A stretch of 64,000 nucleotides of DNA from DTKD01 sp964494345 (GCA_964494345.1 CAZBSI010000005.1:1-64000), one strand, 5' to 3'. Positions 50,854-61,400 are shown, numbered from the stretch's first letter. The notes: generated from the letters alone by a model not told the origin. Program-made: numbers and translations.

Positions 50854-51741
50854 ATGAAGAAGACAATCGTAGTAATCTTGATCGCCTTATTTGCGATCTC
50901 GGTACCGACATGGGCCGCCAAGGTCTTGGTGAATCCTTATGATCACTGTGACGAACCGTTCATAGTGTATCAGGCTTATTGTGGGGCGACTTGCCCTGAA
51001 GTCGGCAACTTGACCTTCCAGGGTCTCAACGGCTTAGGCGATGACGTCATCACCGCCGTCCCCGGAGTTCTGGCAATCGATCCTGGCGGGGTCGGGCCTG
51101 CAAACGGTTGGCCGAACTATGTAACCGCTTCGACGGTTCCAAACGGCCTGACCTGGCAGATCACCAACGTTGCGCTTAAGAAGGAAGCCCCGGCCTACTT
51201 CTGCTCCATTCCTGCGTTCAACCAGGAATGCTACACGGTTCAGGGAAGCAACAACGTCCGCCTCTGGTGGCCGCTGATGTATGAGCTTCCGGGAACCTGC
51301 TGGAAACTGACGATCAGCTACAAGACCGATCAGCTCTGGGCAGATCCGGGCAACCCGGGCCATGCTTCGACCGCTCATCAGGAAATCTGGTGCTGGAAGG
51401 TAGATGCTGATCTGCAGCATCTGGACTACCTCGTGGACCTGTTCCATGAGCTCCCAGTGGGCAGCCTGCAGGTTCCGATCATTTGCAGCGAAGCTCTGTA
51501 CGATGCCATCAAGTGCAAGATTGCTGCTCTGATCGACGCCGATCCGGCTGATCCTAAGACTACCGCTAAGTTCTGGGATCTGCGCATGTTCATCGAGAAC
51601 AACTGCGACACAGCCCTCTGCGGCGAGCCGTTCGTTCAGTGCGGTATCCGCAATACTCTCGAGAATCCTGCGTGCTGCAAGCTGCAGGCTGACGTTGAGT
51701 ACATCGGCAATGCGCTGGGTGTATTCTTCCCGAGCAAGTAA
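50854..51741 (+). CDS. Cysteine-rich secreted protein, probably abundant
   Basis: A 295-residue exported protein I cannot assign to a family. The signal peptide is MKKTIVVILIALFAISVPTWA. The mature part has 14 cysteines, some in close pairs (YCGATC, WCWK, ACCK), and many Trp and Pro, which suggests a disulfide-stabilised extracytoplasmic fold. Codon choice is visibly cleaner than in its neighbours (Lys AAG, Leu CTG and C-ending codons dominate), a sign of high expression. It follows a strong promoter and a long structured leader. It could be a surface-layer or spore/coat-type component, but this is a guess. Confidence 0.7.
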   Translation: MKKTIVVILIALFAISVPTWAAKVLVNPYDHCDEPFIVYQAYCGATCPEVGNLTFQGLNGLGDDVITAVPGVLAIDPGGVGPANGWPNYVTASTVPNGLTWQITNVALKKEAPAYFCSIPAFNQECYTVQGSNNVRLWWPLMYELPGTCWKLTISYKTDQLWADPGNPGHASTAHQEIWCWKVDADLQHLDYLVDLFHELPVGSLQVPIICSEALYDAIKCKIAALIDADPADPKTTAKFWDLRMFIENNCDTALCGEPFVQCGIRNTLENPACCKLQADVEYIGNALGVFFPSK

Positions 51742-51775
51742 TTGCATACCAACCTAATACCTGGTAAGTAACAAC

Positions 51776-51805
51776 GGAGGGAAGCCTTTAACCGGGCTTC
51801 TCTCC
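51776..51805 (+). terminator. Hairpin after the cysteine-rich protein gene
   Basis: An 11-bp stem (GGAGGGAAGCC/GGCTTCTCTCC, one G-U pair, 8-nt loop) lies 35 nt after the stop. There is no clear U-tract, so it may stabilise the mRNA end or terminate weakly. The remaining gap to 52002 holds a possible TTGGTT-16-TATTAT promoter at about 51927-51954. Confidence 0.45.
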
Positions 51806-52001
51806 TCTACCTCGAAATAGCCCGGTTCGAGCAGTGCGCCAGGAGTAAGTGTGAAATTGAAGAGGCGCGCCCGTTAGGGCTCCACAACCGTAGTGCCCTG
51901 CGTTTTAGGCAGTCGTCTGCAAACAATTGGTTCTCGTTTCATTATTTATATTATTGACTCGTGACGAACACTTATTGAATCGCAGAAAGGATTGGGTCGC
52001 T

Positions 52002-52673
52002 ATGTTGTCTCTCACCCGTATATCGATCATCGCCGGAGTTTTCGCTTTGATGTTTGCTGCGCCGCCGGCATGTATTTCCGCCAAAGCCGCCAAGAGCGTC
52101 AAGCCTGCTGCAGGTACCGCTACTATATATAAGGTACGCCTGAAGAATCCTTTCGGCGACGCCGGTACGCGCACGATGACCATCGACGGCAAAAAGTTTC
52201 TCTGGGAAGTGGCGTCGCCGGGGATGGACCTGAAGCTGGTCAAGAATAACGATGGACTATTTATGCTCGGCAGCACTCCGTATATCGGTAAATATACCGC
52301 CGGCCACAAAAAAGAGAATCCTATGGCTCTGTTTCCCGGACCGACCGGGGATGTGAATGCGTTTCTTAAAGCCAATGACGCGAAATCGCTGGGCAAGGCG
52401 ACGCTTGATGAGCAGAAATGCGACGTCCACGAATATAAAGACCCTGTCTCCGGCTGGAAGTGTAAGCTGTGGGTAAACGCTGCTAAAAACGCGCCTATGA
52501 AGCTTGAGGTAGAGGGGCCGAACAAAGCCGACCGTGCCACGGCGACCTATCTATCATACAAAATCAATCAGAAGATCCCCTCAGCCACATTTGAGTTGCC
52601 CAAGGGCAAACAGATTCGACCTGTGCCTGAAGCTAATACTCAGACACCTGATTCGGCCAAAACAAAGAAATAA
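52002..52673 (+). CDS. LolA-like periplasmic protein
   Basis: A 223-residue exported protein with a signal peptide (ISIIAGVFALMFAAPPACIS; the Cys could allow lipidation). The body resembles LolA/LppX-type half-barrels: TRTMTIDGKKFLWEVASPG, VHEYKDPVSGWKCKLWVNA and PMKLEVEG follow the usual strand order. Such proteins carry lipids or lipoproteins across the periplasm. ATG 52002 opens the signal peptide, with AAAGGA about 11 nt upstream; a longer frame from 51927 is unlikely. The next gene is 92 nt downstream and may share the transcript. Confidence 0.68.
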   Translation: MLSLTRISIIAGVFALMFAAPPACISAKAAKSVKPAAGTATIYKVRLKNPFGDAGTRTMTIDGKKFLWEVASPGMDLKLVKNNDGLFMLGSTPYIGKYTAGHKKENPMALFPGPTGDVNAFLKANDAKSLGKATLDEQKCDVHEYKDPVSGWKCKLWVNAAKNAPMKLEVEGPNKADRATATYLSYKINQKIPSATFELPKGKQIRPVPEANTQTPDSAKTKK

Positions 52674-52765
52674 GCCGGGTTAAGACGGCAACTATACCGG
52701 TCTGTAATTATATTTGAAGTCAAGCGGCGCGAAGACGCTGCCACACACGCTAGGGATGGAGCAGT

Positions 52766-54211
52766 ATGGGCAAATCTAGATGGTTGGTCTATTTCATTAT
52801 CGCAGGTGTCGTTGTCTGGACGATGGCCTTTCCGATCGCCTCTCTTTCGGTATCTAAGCAGAATCGCAAGGACGCAGGCACGGATGGGCCTGTTTTTTTG
52901 TTTTATACCAGCCAGGTCTATGGTCAGGTGAGATCGTGCAACTGCACGAAGTTTCGCTATGGCGGCTACGGCAGGCAGGCAACGCTAATCAAAGAGCTTG
53001 CTGATAAGCACACAAATATGGCGCTAATAGACTGCGGAGATGCGCTGAGCGGGGATACCTCCACGCAGGGACAATTTAAACGAGACCTGACCACCAATAT
53101 TATGTCCAAGATCGGTTATAACGCCTGGGTCCCCGGCGAGACCGAACTTGCGGCGGATCTGCACGCTGTAAATGAGAAATGCGCCGAGCTGGGCGTGCCT
53201 GTTACCTGCGCTAACGTCTTCGATGTCTCCACCGGCAAGCGGGTTTGTCCCTCGCATATCAGCTACAAAACGCCGGGTGGCGCAAGGGTGGCGATCATCG
53301 GGCTGTTCAGCAAAAATTTGGTTACTAACGAAGTGCTGCGGAAAACAAGCGTCAAGATAGGGGACCCCATCGATCTGCTGCGTAAAATGATCCCCAGCAT
53401 TAGAAAGTCCGCCGACATTATAGTGATTGCCGCTCATATGCCTCTTGCCGAGGCCACAGCTATCGCCGAGTTGGGGCTCAGTGACGTTGTGATCTGTTCA
53501 CACATCGAAAAGGAACTCCATATGCCGGATAAAGACAGTAATGTGGTAGAAGTTCCTTATACAACGATAGGTGATGTGGTATTTTTGAGAAGTTTGACGC
53601 GAACCAACTGGAGTGTGGGCAAACTGGAGATAAAGCGGGGGAAGGCGAACAAATGGCAGGCGTCCTCCAATTCGCTGCTGTATATGGACCGCGCCTACGA
53701 CGAACACCCGGAGATCGTGAAGTTGTTTGACGCTCATAACGAAGCGCTTAGAGATCATTATGTCAAACAGCGAGACAAAATGAGGGTGGAACTCGACGCC
53801 AGGGTAAGGGCGAGCGGGTTGGACCCGGACGCGATTCGAGAGAGCAATAAAAGATTTTCAGGCCACGGCGCCTGCAAGGAATGTCATCCGAAGGCCTATG
53901 AGGTGTGGGCCTCAAGCCAGCACAGCCGGGCCATTGATACTCTGAAAAAAACTAAGCAGGAGTATGACCCTGAGTGCGTCGACTGTCACACCACCGGGCG
54001 TCATCAGATGACCGGGTTTGTAAATATGAAGGAGACCCCGGAACTCGCTAATGTGCAGTGCGAGGCGTGTCACGGCCCTGGTAAGGAGCACATTGCCAAG
54101 CCGGCCAAGGGTTTTGGGGCTACCGGTGAGGCCAACTGCAGGGGTTGCCACACCGACGAGCTGGATCCGGAATTTGACTACGATGTGAGGTGGAAAAAAA
54201 TAGCGCACTAA
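52766..54211 (+). CDS. 5'-nucleotidase-like domain fused to tetrahaem cytochrome c554-like domain
   Basis: A 481-residue exported protein with an N-terminal membrane helix/signal. Residues ~45-300 follow the UshA/5'-nucleotidase metallophosphoesterase layout (YTSQVYGQVRSCNC, ALIDCGDALSGD, IVIAAHMPLAEA). Several metal ligands are altered: the usual GNHE appears as GETE and the first DxH is missing. Residues ~365-480 contain four CxxCH haem sites (CKECH, CVDCH, CEACH, CRGCH) as in cytochrome c554-type proteins. Proteins with this pairing are annotated in several phyla but their reaction is unclear. GGATGGAG precedes ATG 52766. The stop codon lies inside the terminator stem of the convergent gene. 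Confidence 0.85.
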   Translation: MGKSRWLVYFIIAGVVVWTMAFPIASLSVSKQNRKDAGTDGPVFLFYTSQVYGQVRSCNCTKFRYGGYGRQATLIKELADKHTNMALIDCGDALSGDTSTQGQFKRDLTTNIMSKIGYNAWVPGETELAADLHAVNEKCAELGVPVTCANVFDVSTGKRVCPSHISYKTPGGARVAIIGLFSKNLVTNEVLRKTSVKIGDPIDLLRKMIPSIRKSADIIVIAAHMPLAEATAIAELGLSDVVICSHIEKELHMPDKDSNVVEVPYTTIGDVVFLRSLTRTNWSVGKLEIKRGKANKWQASSNSLLYMDRAYDEHPEIVKLFDAHNEALRDHYVKQRDKMRVELDARVRASGLDPDAIRESNKRFSGHGACKECHPKAYEVWASSQHSRAIDTLKKTKQEYDPECVDCHTTGRHQMTGFVNMKETPELANVQCEACHGPGKEHIAKPAKGFGATGEANCRGCHTDELDPEFDYDVRWKKIAH

Positions 54212-54236
54212 CCCGGATCTTGCCGGATTAGTGCGC
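54193..54236 (-). terminator. Terminator of the PEP-CTERM gene, inside the convergent gene's end
   Basis: A 14-bp stem with one mismatch (GCGCACTAATCCGG / CCGGGTTAGTGCGC on the minus strand, 54236-54203) is followed by TATTTTTTTCC. The stem includes the stop codon of the cytochrome gene, and the U-tract is read from its AAAAAAA Lys codons. Confidence 0.8.
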
Positions 54237-54261
54237 CACAATCAAATAGCGTTCTTTCTCT

Positions 54262-54801
54262 TTACGCTCGGCGCTTGCGACGGAAAGCCGCCGCACCCAT
54301 CAGGGGAAGCGCCGCCGCCAGCGACATCATAGAGCTGGGCTCCGGCACTGAGTTGGGATCGTATATATCGCCATAGAATGAGACATATTCCCAAGCATCA
54401 GTATCGATGTAGATCAGTTCGAACTGAGTCGGCGCAGTGGCGTCCTGGGGAGCGATGACTGAGAACCCGGCAACGAATTGGCCCATTTCCGGGACGTTTT
54501 CCATACCGGCCTCCCAGATAACCTGCCAGCCGGGATAATCTCCCTCGGTATCTTCCTCCAGGTTTGCCCAGCCCACAGGATCCGGAGCGGCCGCCTGAAG
54601 ACTCGCAGCAGACGATCCGAAAAGGCCGAATGAATCGAGGGATAACGGGATGTTGGAGTCGTTGTAGAGCGTATAGGTCCAAACACCTGTAGTCCCATCA
54701 TCCGTGCGTTCTACCCAGAAGCTGACGAACGGGGCACAGAAGGCGTTGCCGGCCACTAACAGAGCCAGGCAAATGATGAAGAGAAGCGTGTTCTTTTTCA
54801 A
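54262..54801 (-). CDS. PEP-CTERM secreted protein
   Basis: A 179-residue exported protein. The signal peptide is MKKNTLLFIICLALLVAGNAFC; the mature part is a single beta-rich domain (FWVERTDDGTTGVWTYTLYN, FELIYIDTDAWEYVSFYGDI). The tail is a full PEP-CTERM signal: VPEPSS, a hydrophobic segment, then FRRKRRA. The start is TTG 54801, with GGGAGGG 8 nt upstream. A sigma-54-type promoter stands at 54904-54919. Function of the domain is unknown; sorting by an exosortase encoded elsewhere is expected. Confidence 0.9.
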   Translation of the reverse strand: MKKNTLLFIICLALLVAGNAFCAPFVSFWVERTDDGTTGVWTYTLYNDSNIPLSLDSFGLFGSSAASLQAAAPDPVGWANLEEDTEGDYPGWQVIWEAGMENVPEMGQFVAGFSVIAPQDATAPTQFELIYIDTDAWEYVSFYGDIYDPNSVPEPSSMMSLAAALPLMGAAAFRRKRRA

Positions 54802-54903
54802 TTGGATACCCTCCCATTGTGTGCGAAGCGCTATTCTCTACCAGAGGCGACAATTCACGCATCGCTATCATTAGCCAATTTACTTGAATCAATCACAAAC
54901 ATT

Positions 54904-54919
54904 GCAATTTTTATGCCAA
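54904..54919 (-). promoter_or_regulatory. Sigma-54 (-24/-12) promoter of PEP-CTERM gene
   Basis: On the minus strand TTGGCATAAAAATTGC: the -24 TGGCAT differs from consensus only in its last base, the spacing GG-N10-GC is exact, and the -12 TTGC is perfect. The predicted start near 54892 gives a ~90-nt leader. Confidence 0.72.
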
Positions 54920-54973
54920 TCTGGCAATATAGACTATATTTCCGAGCCCGCTCTTGCAGAAAGGGGAACAACA

Positions 54974-57900
54974 ATGAGTAATTTATTGAGGCGTTTCGCG
55001 ATTAGCCCAGGTGCCTTGGCAGTAGTGTTAACCATCGCTGCCTTGATGGTCTGTCCCGCTGCGGCGGATGATTACGCCGTCGGTGTCGAGCGTCAGATTG
55101 CCAATGTAACCTGCCCCGTCACAAATATGGTGGGTCAAACCAGCATAGCTGCGGGTCCGGGCACATATCTGGCTGTGTGGAGCGACAACCGCACTGGAAG
55201 CCAGTATGACGTTTACGGCATCTTTCTGGATCAAAACGGGGAGCCTGTTGGCGATGAGTCTTTTCTGATTACCTGTGACGCCAAAGGTGACTCAAATCCA
55301 CTGAACGAACGACGTCCCTCAGTTGCGTTTAACGGCACCAATTTCCTCGTGGTGTGGGATGCGGCTCCGGATGGGATTCAGAAAATCTACGGAGCACGGG
55401 TGACGCCGTCGGGCCAGATTTTGGATCCGAACGGGTTTGAAATCTCGACTGCACAAAGCGAGCACCAGCTACGTCCAGTCGTTGCGTCAAACGGGTTGGA
55501 CTGGCAGGTAGTGTGGCAATATGGTGGCTACGGCAGCATCTCCAGCATCCTATCAGCCACGGTATCGGGCGTGACACGTGCGATTACTAGACGCGCCACC
55601 CTGTCCAGTACTGGAAACTCATCACTTAGCCCTGCCATTGCCTGGAACGGATTAACGGGCGCTGCAGCGCGATACTTTGTTGTGTGGGAAATGCAGGGCG
55701 CCGATTCTGACATTGTGGGGTGTAGAATAGACCACCTGGGCAACAAAATCATCGGCTCCGACGTGCTGGTATCAAACAAAGCAAGCCAGCCTGCAAGCGG
55801 AGCAGCAGGGGCCCAGTTCGCGCCGAAAGTTGCAGGCGGGCTTGATGCCAACGGATCTGCCGGCGGATGGATGGTGGTCTGGGAGGATGCGCCTGGCGGC
55901 GTCTCCGGCGCGCTGAGCGACGTTCGGGTGACAAGGATATCGACAGCGGGAGCAGTGCAGGATCCAGGCGGGATATGCGTGTTTTCGGAGTATGGTCAAT
56001 ATTACCCGGATTGGAACTACTATAGCGCCACCCCAGACGTAGCCTGGAACGGCCAGAGCTATCAGGTCGTATGCAGCCAGGGGATATCGACCAGGCTGCC
56101 ATTCGGCCGCACGGTGAATTATAACGGCGCTCTCGGAACTGCCAGGCAGTTATCCTCAAACGTATCATGCAGCCAAAACGGCATGGCGATTGCCGGAAAG
56201 ACGGGCGCCTATACAGGCTCGGTTTTGAGCGTCGAGTATACGGGATCATCCAGCATTTGGGGATGTAAGCTGGATAGCAACGGTATCGCGGCTGCCGGCC
56301 GGACTATTTCGCTTGCCAAACAGGATCAGCAATCCTGCTCGGGTGTATGGAACGGATCACGTCACGTGGTCGTCTGGGCCGATAAGCGCAACGGTTCTTC
56401 AGCCAGCACAATCTTCGTCGCTCGAGTGCAACCTGATGGCGCCACGATTGATACCACCGGCAAACCGGTATCCAGCGCGTACGTGGCTACCCAGCCTGCA
56501 ATCGCCTGGAGTCCGACGGCAAATTGTTATTTAGTCGTCTGGAGACAGGGTACTGCGTTGTCAGGTTATTACGATATTAAAGGCAAGCGGCTGGATGCGA
56601 ACCTTAGCCCTATCGGCTCCGAGATAACTATAAGCAGCCTGGAGATGGATCGCACAAATCCGGCAGTGGCCTGGACTGGCAGCGATTTCATGGTAGTGTG
56701 GGCAGATAATCGCGCCTTGGATGGTTCCTGGGACATATACGGCAAACGGGTCAGTGCCTCCGGCGTTCCGAGCGCCACCGAAGTTTATGTAAGTACCGCT
56801 CCGGGCCTTCAAATACTGCCGTCTATCGCCGCGTCAAGCTCCGGCAACTGCGTGGTGGCCTGGCAGGATCAGTGGCAGATGCGGTATGAATACGCCATAG
56901 GCACAACATTTAAAGGCACGAATACTCGGAACTGGACGACAGTTCCTGCTACAAGTTCTTTGCCGCTCCCGGGTATCGCCACTGAAGTGACGGCAACCGG
57001 CCTTATGTTGCAGGAGAATGTAACTTACTACATATCGGTGAGGGCTACCAACAGGGCGGGACAGAAAAGCGATATCGGCTGTTCCGACGGAATAAAGATC
57101 GTAAAGGCCGGTTCTCTGATGCCGCCACAAGTGTCGGCATTATCCACGCCGTCGACTCCGGCGGTCTATGACGACGGAGCGACTCAGACGAACAAAACCA
57201 CCCTGCACGCCACCTGGAGCGACAGTTACGATTCTTTCGGAGAGCCTGCTACCATAAGTAGAACAGTACCTCTCACTGGGGCGCTCGGCGCGGAAAAGAT
57301 TGTAAACACGACCTCTTCTGCCACTGCCGAGCCTAAGATTGCATCTGACGGCAGCAATTATATGGTCGTCTGGACAGAGTCATACAATACTATAAAGGCC
57401 GCTCGGTTCAACTCGTCCAATACGAAGATAGGCTCAGAAATTACGATAACGACCGGCCCGGCGATCGGCAGCCGCCCAAGCGTAGCCTGGGATGGAAACA
57501 AATACGTCGTGGCATGGGAAGAGCGGCGAAACGCCGCATCGACCAAAACAGACGTATATGCGGCGAGAGTATCTGCTGACGGAACGCTGATGGATAGCAG
57601 TGGCGGCATAGTGATATCGCAAAACGCGAGAGCGGAGATGACGCCTGTCATCTCGGCGTCATCTTCAGACAAGTGTATGGTGTTTTACATCACTAACCAG
57701 TACTCGATAAACAGGCTTCGGGCGCGTGAGTTCTGGACCACCCCGCCTCCTCCGCCTGAGTATTCGTTGGAACAGGCGAAGCAGCTTCCGGACGGCACGG
57801 TGCTGACGATTGCTGGGCTGCCTGTAACGGCAGGCAACGATCAGTTTACGGGTGTGTTTTATATCGAGGACAAGCAAAGAATCCAAAGCATCAAGGTAGT

Positions 57901-58354
57901 CTGGAACCAGTCCACGATATCCGAAGGCAAGGTCGTTACTTTGAGTGGCTCCATCAGCACGGTCAATGGCGAGAGGCAGATCAATGCTACCTCGGTGCAA
58001 ATATTGCCTCAGGGCCAGGTGCTGGTGGTTCCTTTCGGTATCCGCCCCGAATATATGGGTGGAGCCGCGGCTGGAATTGTGCCGGGAGTGGTCGGCGGGA
58101 TGCTCGGATCACGTGGCGCTAATAATATCGGGCTGCTGGTCAAGACCTGGGGAGTGGTGCAGAGCGCTGCCGGGGGCTACTTTGAACTCAAGGAACCGAA
58201 TGGCGAGGTCGCGCGCATTAAAACGCCATTCACGCTGCCAACTGTCGGATCGATGTATGCTGCGACTGGAATAAGCTCATGCGAAGCAGTGACGGGCGGT
58301 TATGGCAGTCTTCTGTTAGTTCGGAAGTCAAGCGATGTGCAGTTTTTGCATTAA
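54974..58354 (+). CDS. Large secreted protein with VVW-x-D propeller repeats, FN3-like and OB-like domains
   Basis: A 1126-residue exported protein. Signal peptide: LAVVLTIAALMVCPAAA. From about residue 45 to 620 and again near 790-920, a ~50-residue repeat shows the pattern AWNG, then YLVVWSDNR, DVYG and a short strand (TYLAVWSDNRTGSQYDVYG, FMVVWADNRALDGSWDIYGK). This is a beta-propeller-type repeat common in exported proteins of large-genome bacteria. An FN3-like segment (TYYISVRATNRAGQKSDIG) sits between, and the C-terminus has an OB-like domain (GTVLTIAGLPVTAG, FYIEDKQRIQSIKVV). ATG 54974 has AAAGGGG upstream; earlier starts extend into the divergent promoter. Ligand unknown. Confidence 0.78.
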   Translation: MSNLLRRFAISPGALAVVLTIAALMVCPAAADDYAVGVERQIANVTCPVTNMVGQTSIAAGPGTYLAVWSDNRTGSQYDVYGIFLDQNGEPVGDESFLITCDAKGDSNPLNERRPSVAFNGTNFLVVWDAAPDGIQKIYGARVTPSGQILDPNGFEISTAQSEHQLRPVVASNGLDWQVVWQYGGYGSISSILSATVSGVTRAITRRATLSSTGNSSLSPAIAWNGLTGAAARYFVVWEMQGADSDIVGCRIDHLGNKIIGSDVLVSNKASQPASGAAGAQFAPKVAGGLDANGSAGGWMVVWEDAPGGVSGALSDVRVTRISTAGAVQDPGGICVFSEYGQYYPDWNYYSATPDVAWNGQSYQVVCSQGISTRLPFGRTVNYNGALGTARQLSSNVSCSQNGMAIAGKTGAYTGSVLSVEYTGSSSIWGCKLDSNGIAAAGRTISLAKQDQQSCSGVWNGSRHVVVWADKRNGSSASTIFVARVQPDGATIDTTGKPVSSAYVATQPAIAWSPTANCYLVVWRQGTALSGYYDIKGKRLDANLSPIGSEITISSLEMDRTNPAVAWTGSDFMVVWADNRALDGSWDIYGKRVSASGVPSATEVYVSTAPGLQILPSIAASSSGNCVVAWQDQWQMRYEYAIGTTFKGTNTRNWTTVPATSSLPLPGIATEVTATGLMLQENVTYYISVRATNRAGQKSDIGCSDGIKIVKAGSLMPPQVSALSTPSTPAVYDDGATQTNKTTLHATWSDSYDSFGEPATISRTVPLTGALGAEKIVNTTSSATAEPKIASDGSNYMVVWTESYNTIKAARFNSSNTKIGSEITITTGPAIGSRPSVAWDGNKYVVAWEERRNAASTKTDVYAARVSADGTLMDSSGGIVISQNARAEMTPVISASSSDKCMVFYITNQYSINRLRAREFWTTPPPPPEYSLEQAKQLPDGTVLTIAGLPVTAGNDQFTGVFYIEDKQRIQSIKVVWNQSTISEGKVVTLSGSISTVNGERQINATSVQILPQGQVLVVPFGIRPEYMGGAAAGIVPGVVGGMLGSRGANNIGLLVKTWGVVQSAAGGYFELKEPNGEVARIKTPFTLPTVGSMYAATGISSCEAVTGGYGSLLLVRKSSDVQFLH

Positions 58355-58454
58355 ATAACGATTCAGGATGACTTAAAATCGGGAGTGTGGCAAGGCGAAA
58401 CTGGTCTGCCCGCTGGCAGGGAGGCGCGTCTGGATAAGGAGCGTGTTCGGCAAC

Positions 58455-61400
58455 ATGCGTGTTCGTGCGATCGCGGTTGGATTGTTTATCGTGTTGTGGA
58501 TGGGGTGTCTGCCCGTGTCCGCACAGTTGATGAGCGGATGCTGGCCCAAGTTTCATTCGGACGCCTGCAATACCGGGCAAAGCTCGGCTTCCGGCCCTGT
58601 GGGAAGCGCGTTCGGATGGAACTATCTGGCTGAAGGGGCGGTCACTGGGGACCCGGTGACCGACTCCTCCGGCAATATCTACTTCGTTTGTCAGGATACA
58701 TACATCTACAGCTTGACCAAAGAGGGCGTTCTGCGATGGCGGCTACCTTTGCAATCAACCGGCCGAGGCGCACCGGTTATCTCTAATGACGGGACCATTT
58801 ATGTCGGCTCTGACGTAACGTATCTCTACTCCTACAGCACTGCTGGTACGCTCAAATGGCGGAAGCTATTGGGCGGAAAACTCGGCGCATCCCCTGCGAT
58901 TGGGCCGGATAAAACGATATATGTCCCTTGTCTGGATAAAAATCTGTATGCGCTGAACTCCCAGGGCACGCAGAAGTGGGCGTATACTACCACAGGTGCG
59001 CTGAGATCCTGCCCGGCGGTGTCGGATGGGGTTATATATGTCGGTTCTGATGACACCTATTTATATGCAATATACTCGAACGGCACCCTGAAATGGCGCT
59101 ATAAATGTCCCTCGGCTGTGTCGAACTCACCGGTTGTTGGCTCTGACGGGGTGATTTATGCGGTATGCTCCAATGGATCGGTGGTGGCGCTGAACCCGGC
59201 AGGAACCCTCAAATGGCAATATACGATCACCGCTCAGGTCGCCAGCAGCCCGGCCATCGGCCCATCCGGCACAATTTATGTCGGCGCGGAGGATGGGAAG
59301 TTATATGCGATTACGTCGACGGGATCACTGGCGTGGACGTTTCAGACCTCCGGCCCGGTTCGATCATCGCCAGCAGTCGGCAGCAACGGCGTAATGTATG
59401 TAGGCTCCGAGGACGGCAGCATCTACGCCGTCAAACCAGATGGCACGAGTATGTGGAGCGCGAACTTGGGAGGCACTGTTAGCAGCTCACCTGCTATCGG
59501 CGCCGACGGGACATTGCTGGTTGGTGCGGGGAATCGACTGCATACATTTCCTCCGGACTCCACTCCGCCTTCGACGCCTGTAGTGACGGATGATGGGGTC
59601 TATTCGTCCGGTGCAGGCTCGTTGCGCGCATCGTGGGAATCATTCGACGAGGAATCCGGCATATCAGAATCTCATTATGCGATTGGCACCAGCCCGGGTG
59701 GTAATGATGTGCTGAATTGGGTATCGGCTGGGAGCTCATTTTCCGTGACGCATACGGGGCTGGCGCTTGTAGACGGACAGGTCTACTACTTCGCCGTGAA
59801 GACTCGAAACGGGGCTGGGTTATGGTCGGAGGTTGGTGTCAGTGACGGCATAATGGTCGATGCAAGCCCACCTGTCACCCCGATTGTTATTGGTGATGGA
59901 GAATATATCTCAGGTCAACAACCGTTGCACGCGCAGTGGAGTTCCAGCGATCCGCATACCGGCGTGGTAGAGTACCGATACGCGATTGGCACGACGGCGG
60001 GGTCTGCTAATGTCGTCGATTGGACTTCTGTGGGGACTGCTACCGAGGTCACCCGGTCTGGGTTGGAGTTGGTCGATGGGACGACTTACTACATCTCAGT
60101 TAAGGCGAAAAACGGCGCAGGGATGTGGAGTCTGGTCGGTAGTTCCGATGGAATTATGGCGGATTCTTCGCCACCTATTGCTCCTGTTGTGACTGATGAT
60201 GGGGAGTATACGTCGAGTCTGACATCGCTGCACGCGACGTGGACGGCATCAGACCCGCATTCTGGGGTTGACGAGTATCAGTATGCTATTGGGACTTCCG
60301 CGGGGGCTACTGATGTTGTTGGTTGGACTTCGACGGGAGCAGTGGCCTCTGTAACGAAAACCGGCTTGAGTCTTGAGACTGGCAAAACTTATTACCTCTC
60401 CGTTAAGGCGAAGAATAAGGCCGGGTTGTGGGGGGCGGTTGGGGTATCCGATGGGATATTGTGTGACGCTACGCCTCCGAGCATGCCGATCGTTATAGAT
60501 GATGGTGAGTATACTTCGAGCACTAATTCGCTTCACGCCACGTGGTCTAGTAGTGATCCTGAGTCTGGGGTTGTTGGTTACCAGTACGCTATCGGCAGCA
60601 CGGCGGGTGGTACGACTATTGTAAGCTGGACGTCTGTCGGAACCGCTACGGAAGTTACCAAAAGCGGGCTCAGCCTGACGCCGGGGACTACATACTATAT
60701 TTCCGTTAAAGCTACTAACGGGGCCGGGTTGGTGAGTGCGGTTGGGAGTTCGGATGGGATTAAGGTGGATAATAGTCCGCCTATTACGCCTGTTGTAACT
60801 GATGACGGGGTTTATACCACGAGTTCGACTACACTCCACGCCACTTGGACATCGAGCGATCCGCAGTCTGGGATCGCTGAGTATCAGTACGCCATCGGTA
60901 CTACGGCGGGGTCAGCTAATGTGGTCGACTGGACTTCGGTTGGAGAATCGACTGAGGTAACGAGAAGCGGGCTGCAGTTGGTCGATGGGGCCACTTACTA
61001 CCTATCGGTTAAGGCCAAAAATGGTGCGGGGATGTGGAGTGCAGTTGGAAGTTCTGATGGGATTATGGCGGATTCGTCGCCGCCGACCACTCCTAATGTG
61101 ACTGATGACGGGGAGTTTACATCGAGCGTTACATCACTTCACGCAACGTGGACAGCATCAGACCCGCATTCTGGGATTGATGAGTATCAATATGCTATTG
61201 GGACCTCTGCGGGTGCTTCTGATGTTGTTGGTTGGACTTCGACTGGCGGGGTTGCTTCTGTTACTAAGATTGGCTTGATTCTTGAAACCGGCAAGACTTA
61301 CTATTTCTCCGTTAAAGCGAAGAACAAGGCCGGGTTGTGGGGGCCTGTTGGAGTATCCGATGGGATATTGTGCGATGCTACTCCTCCTAGCACACCCGTT

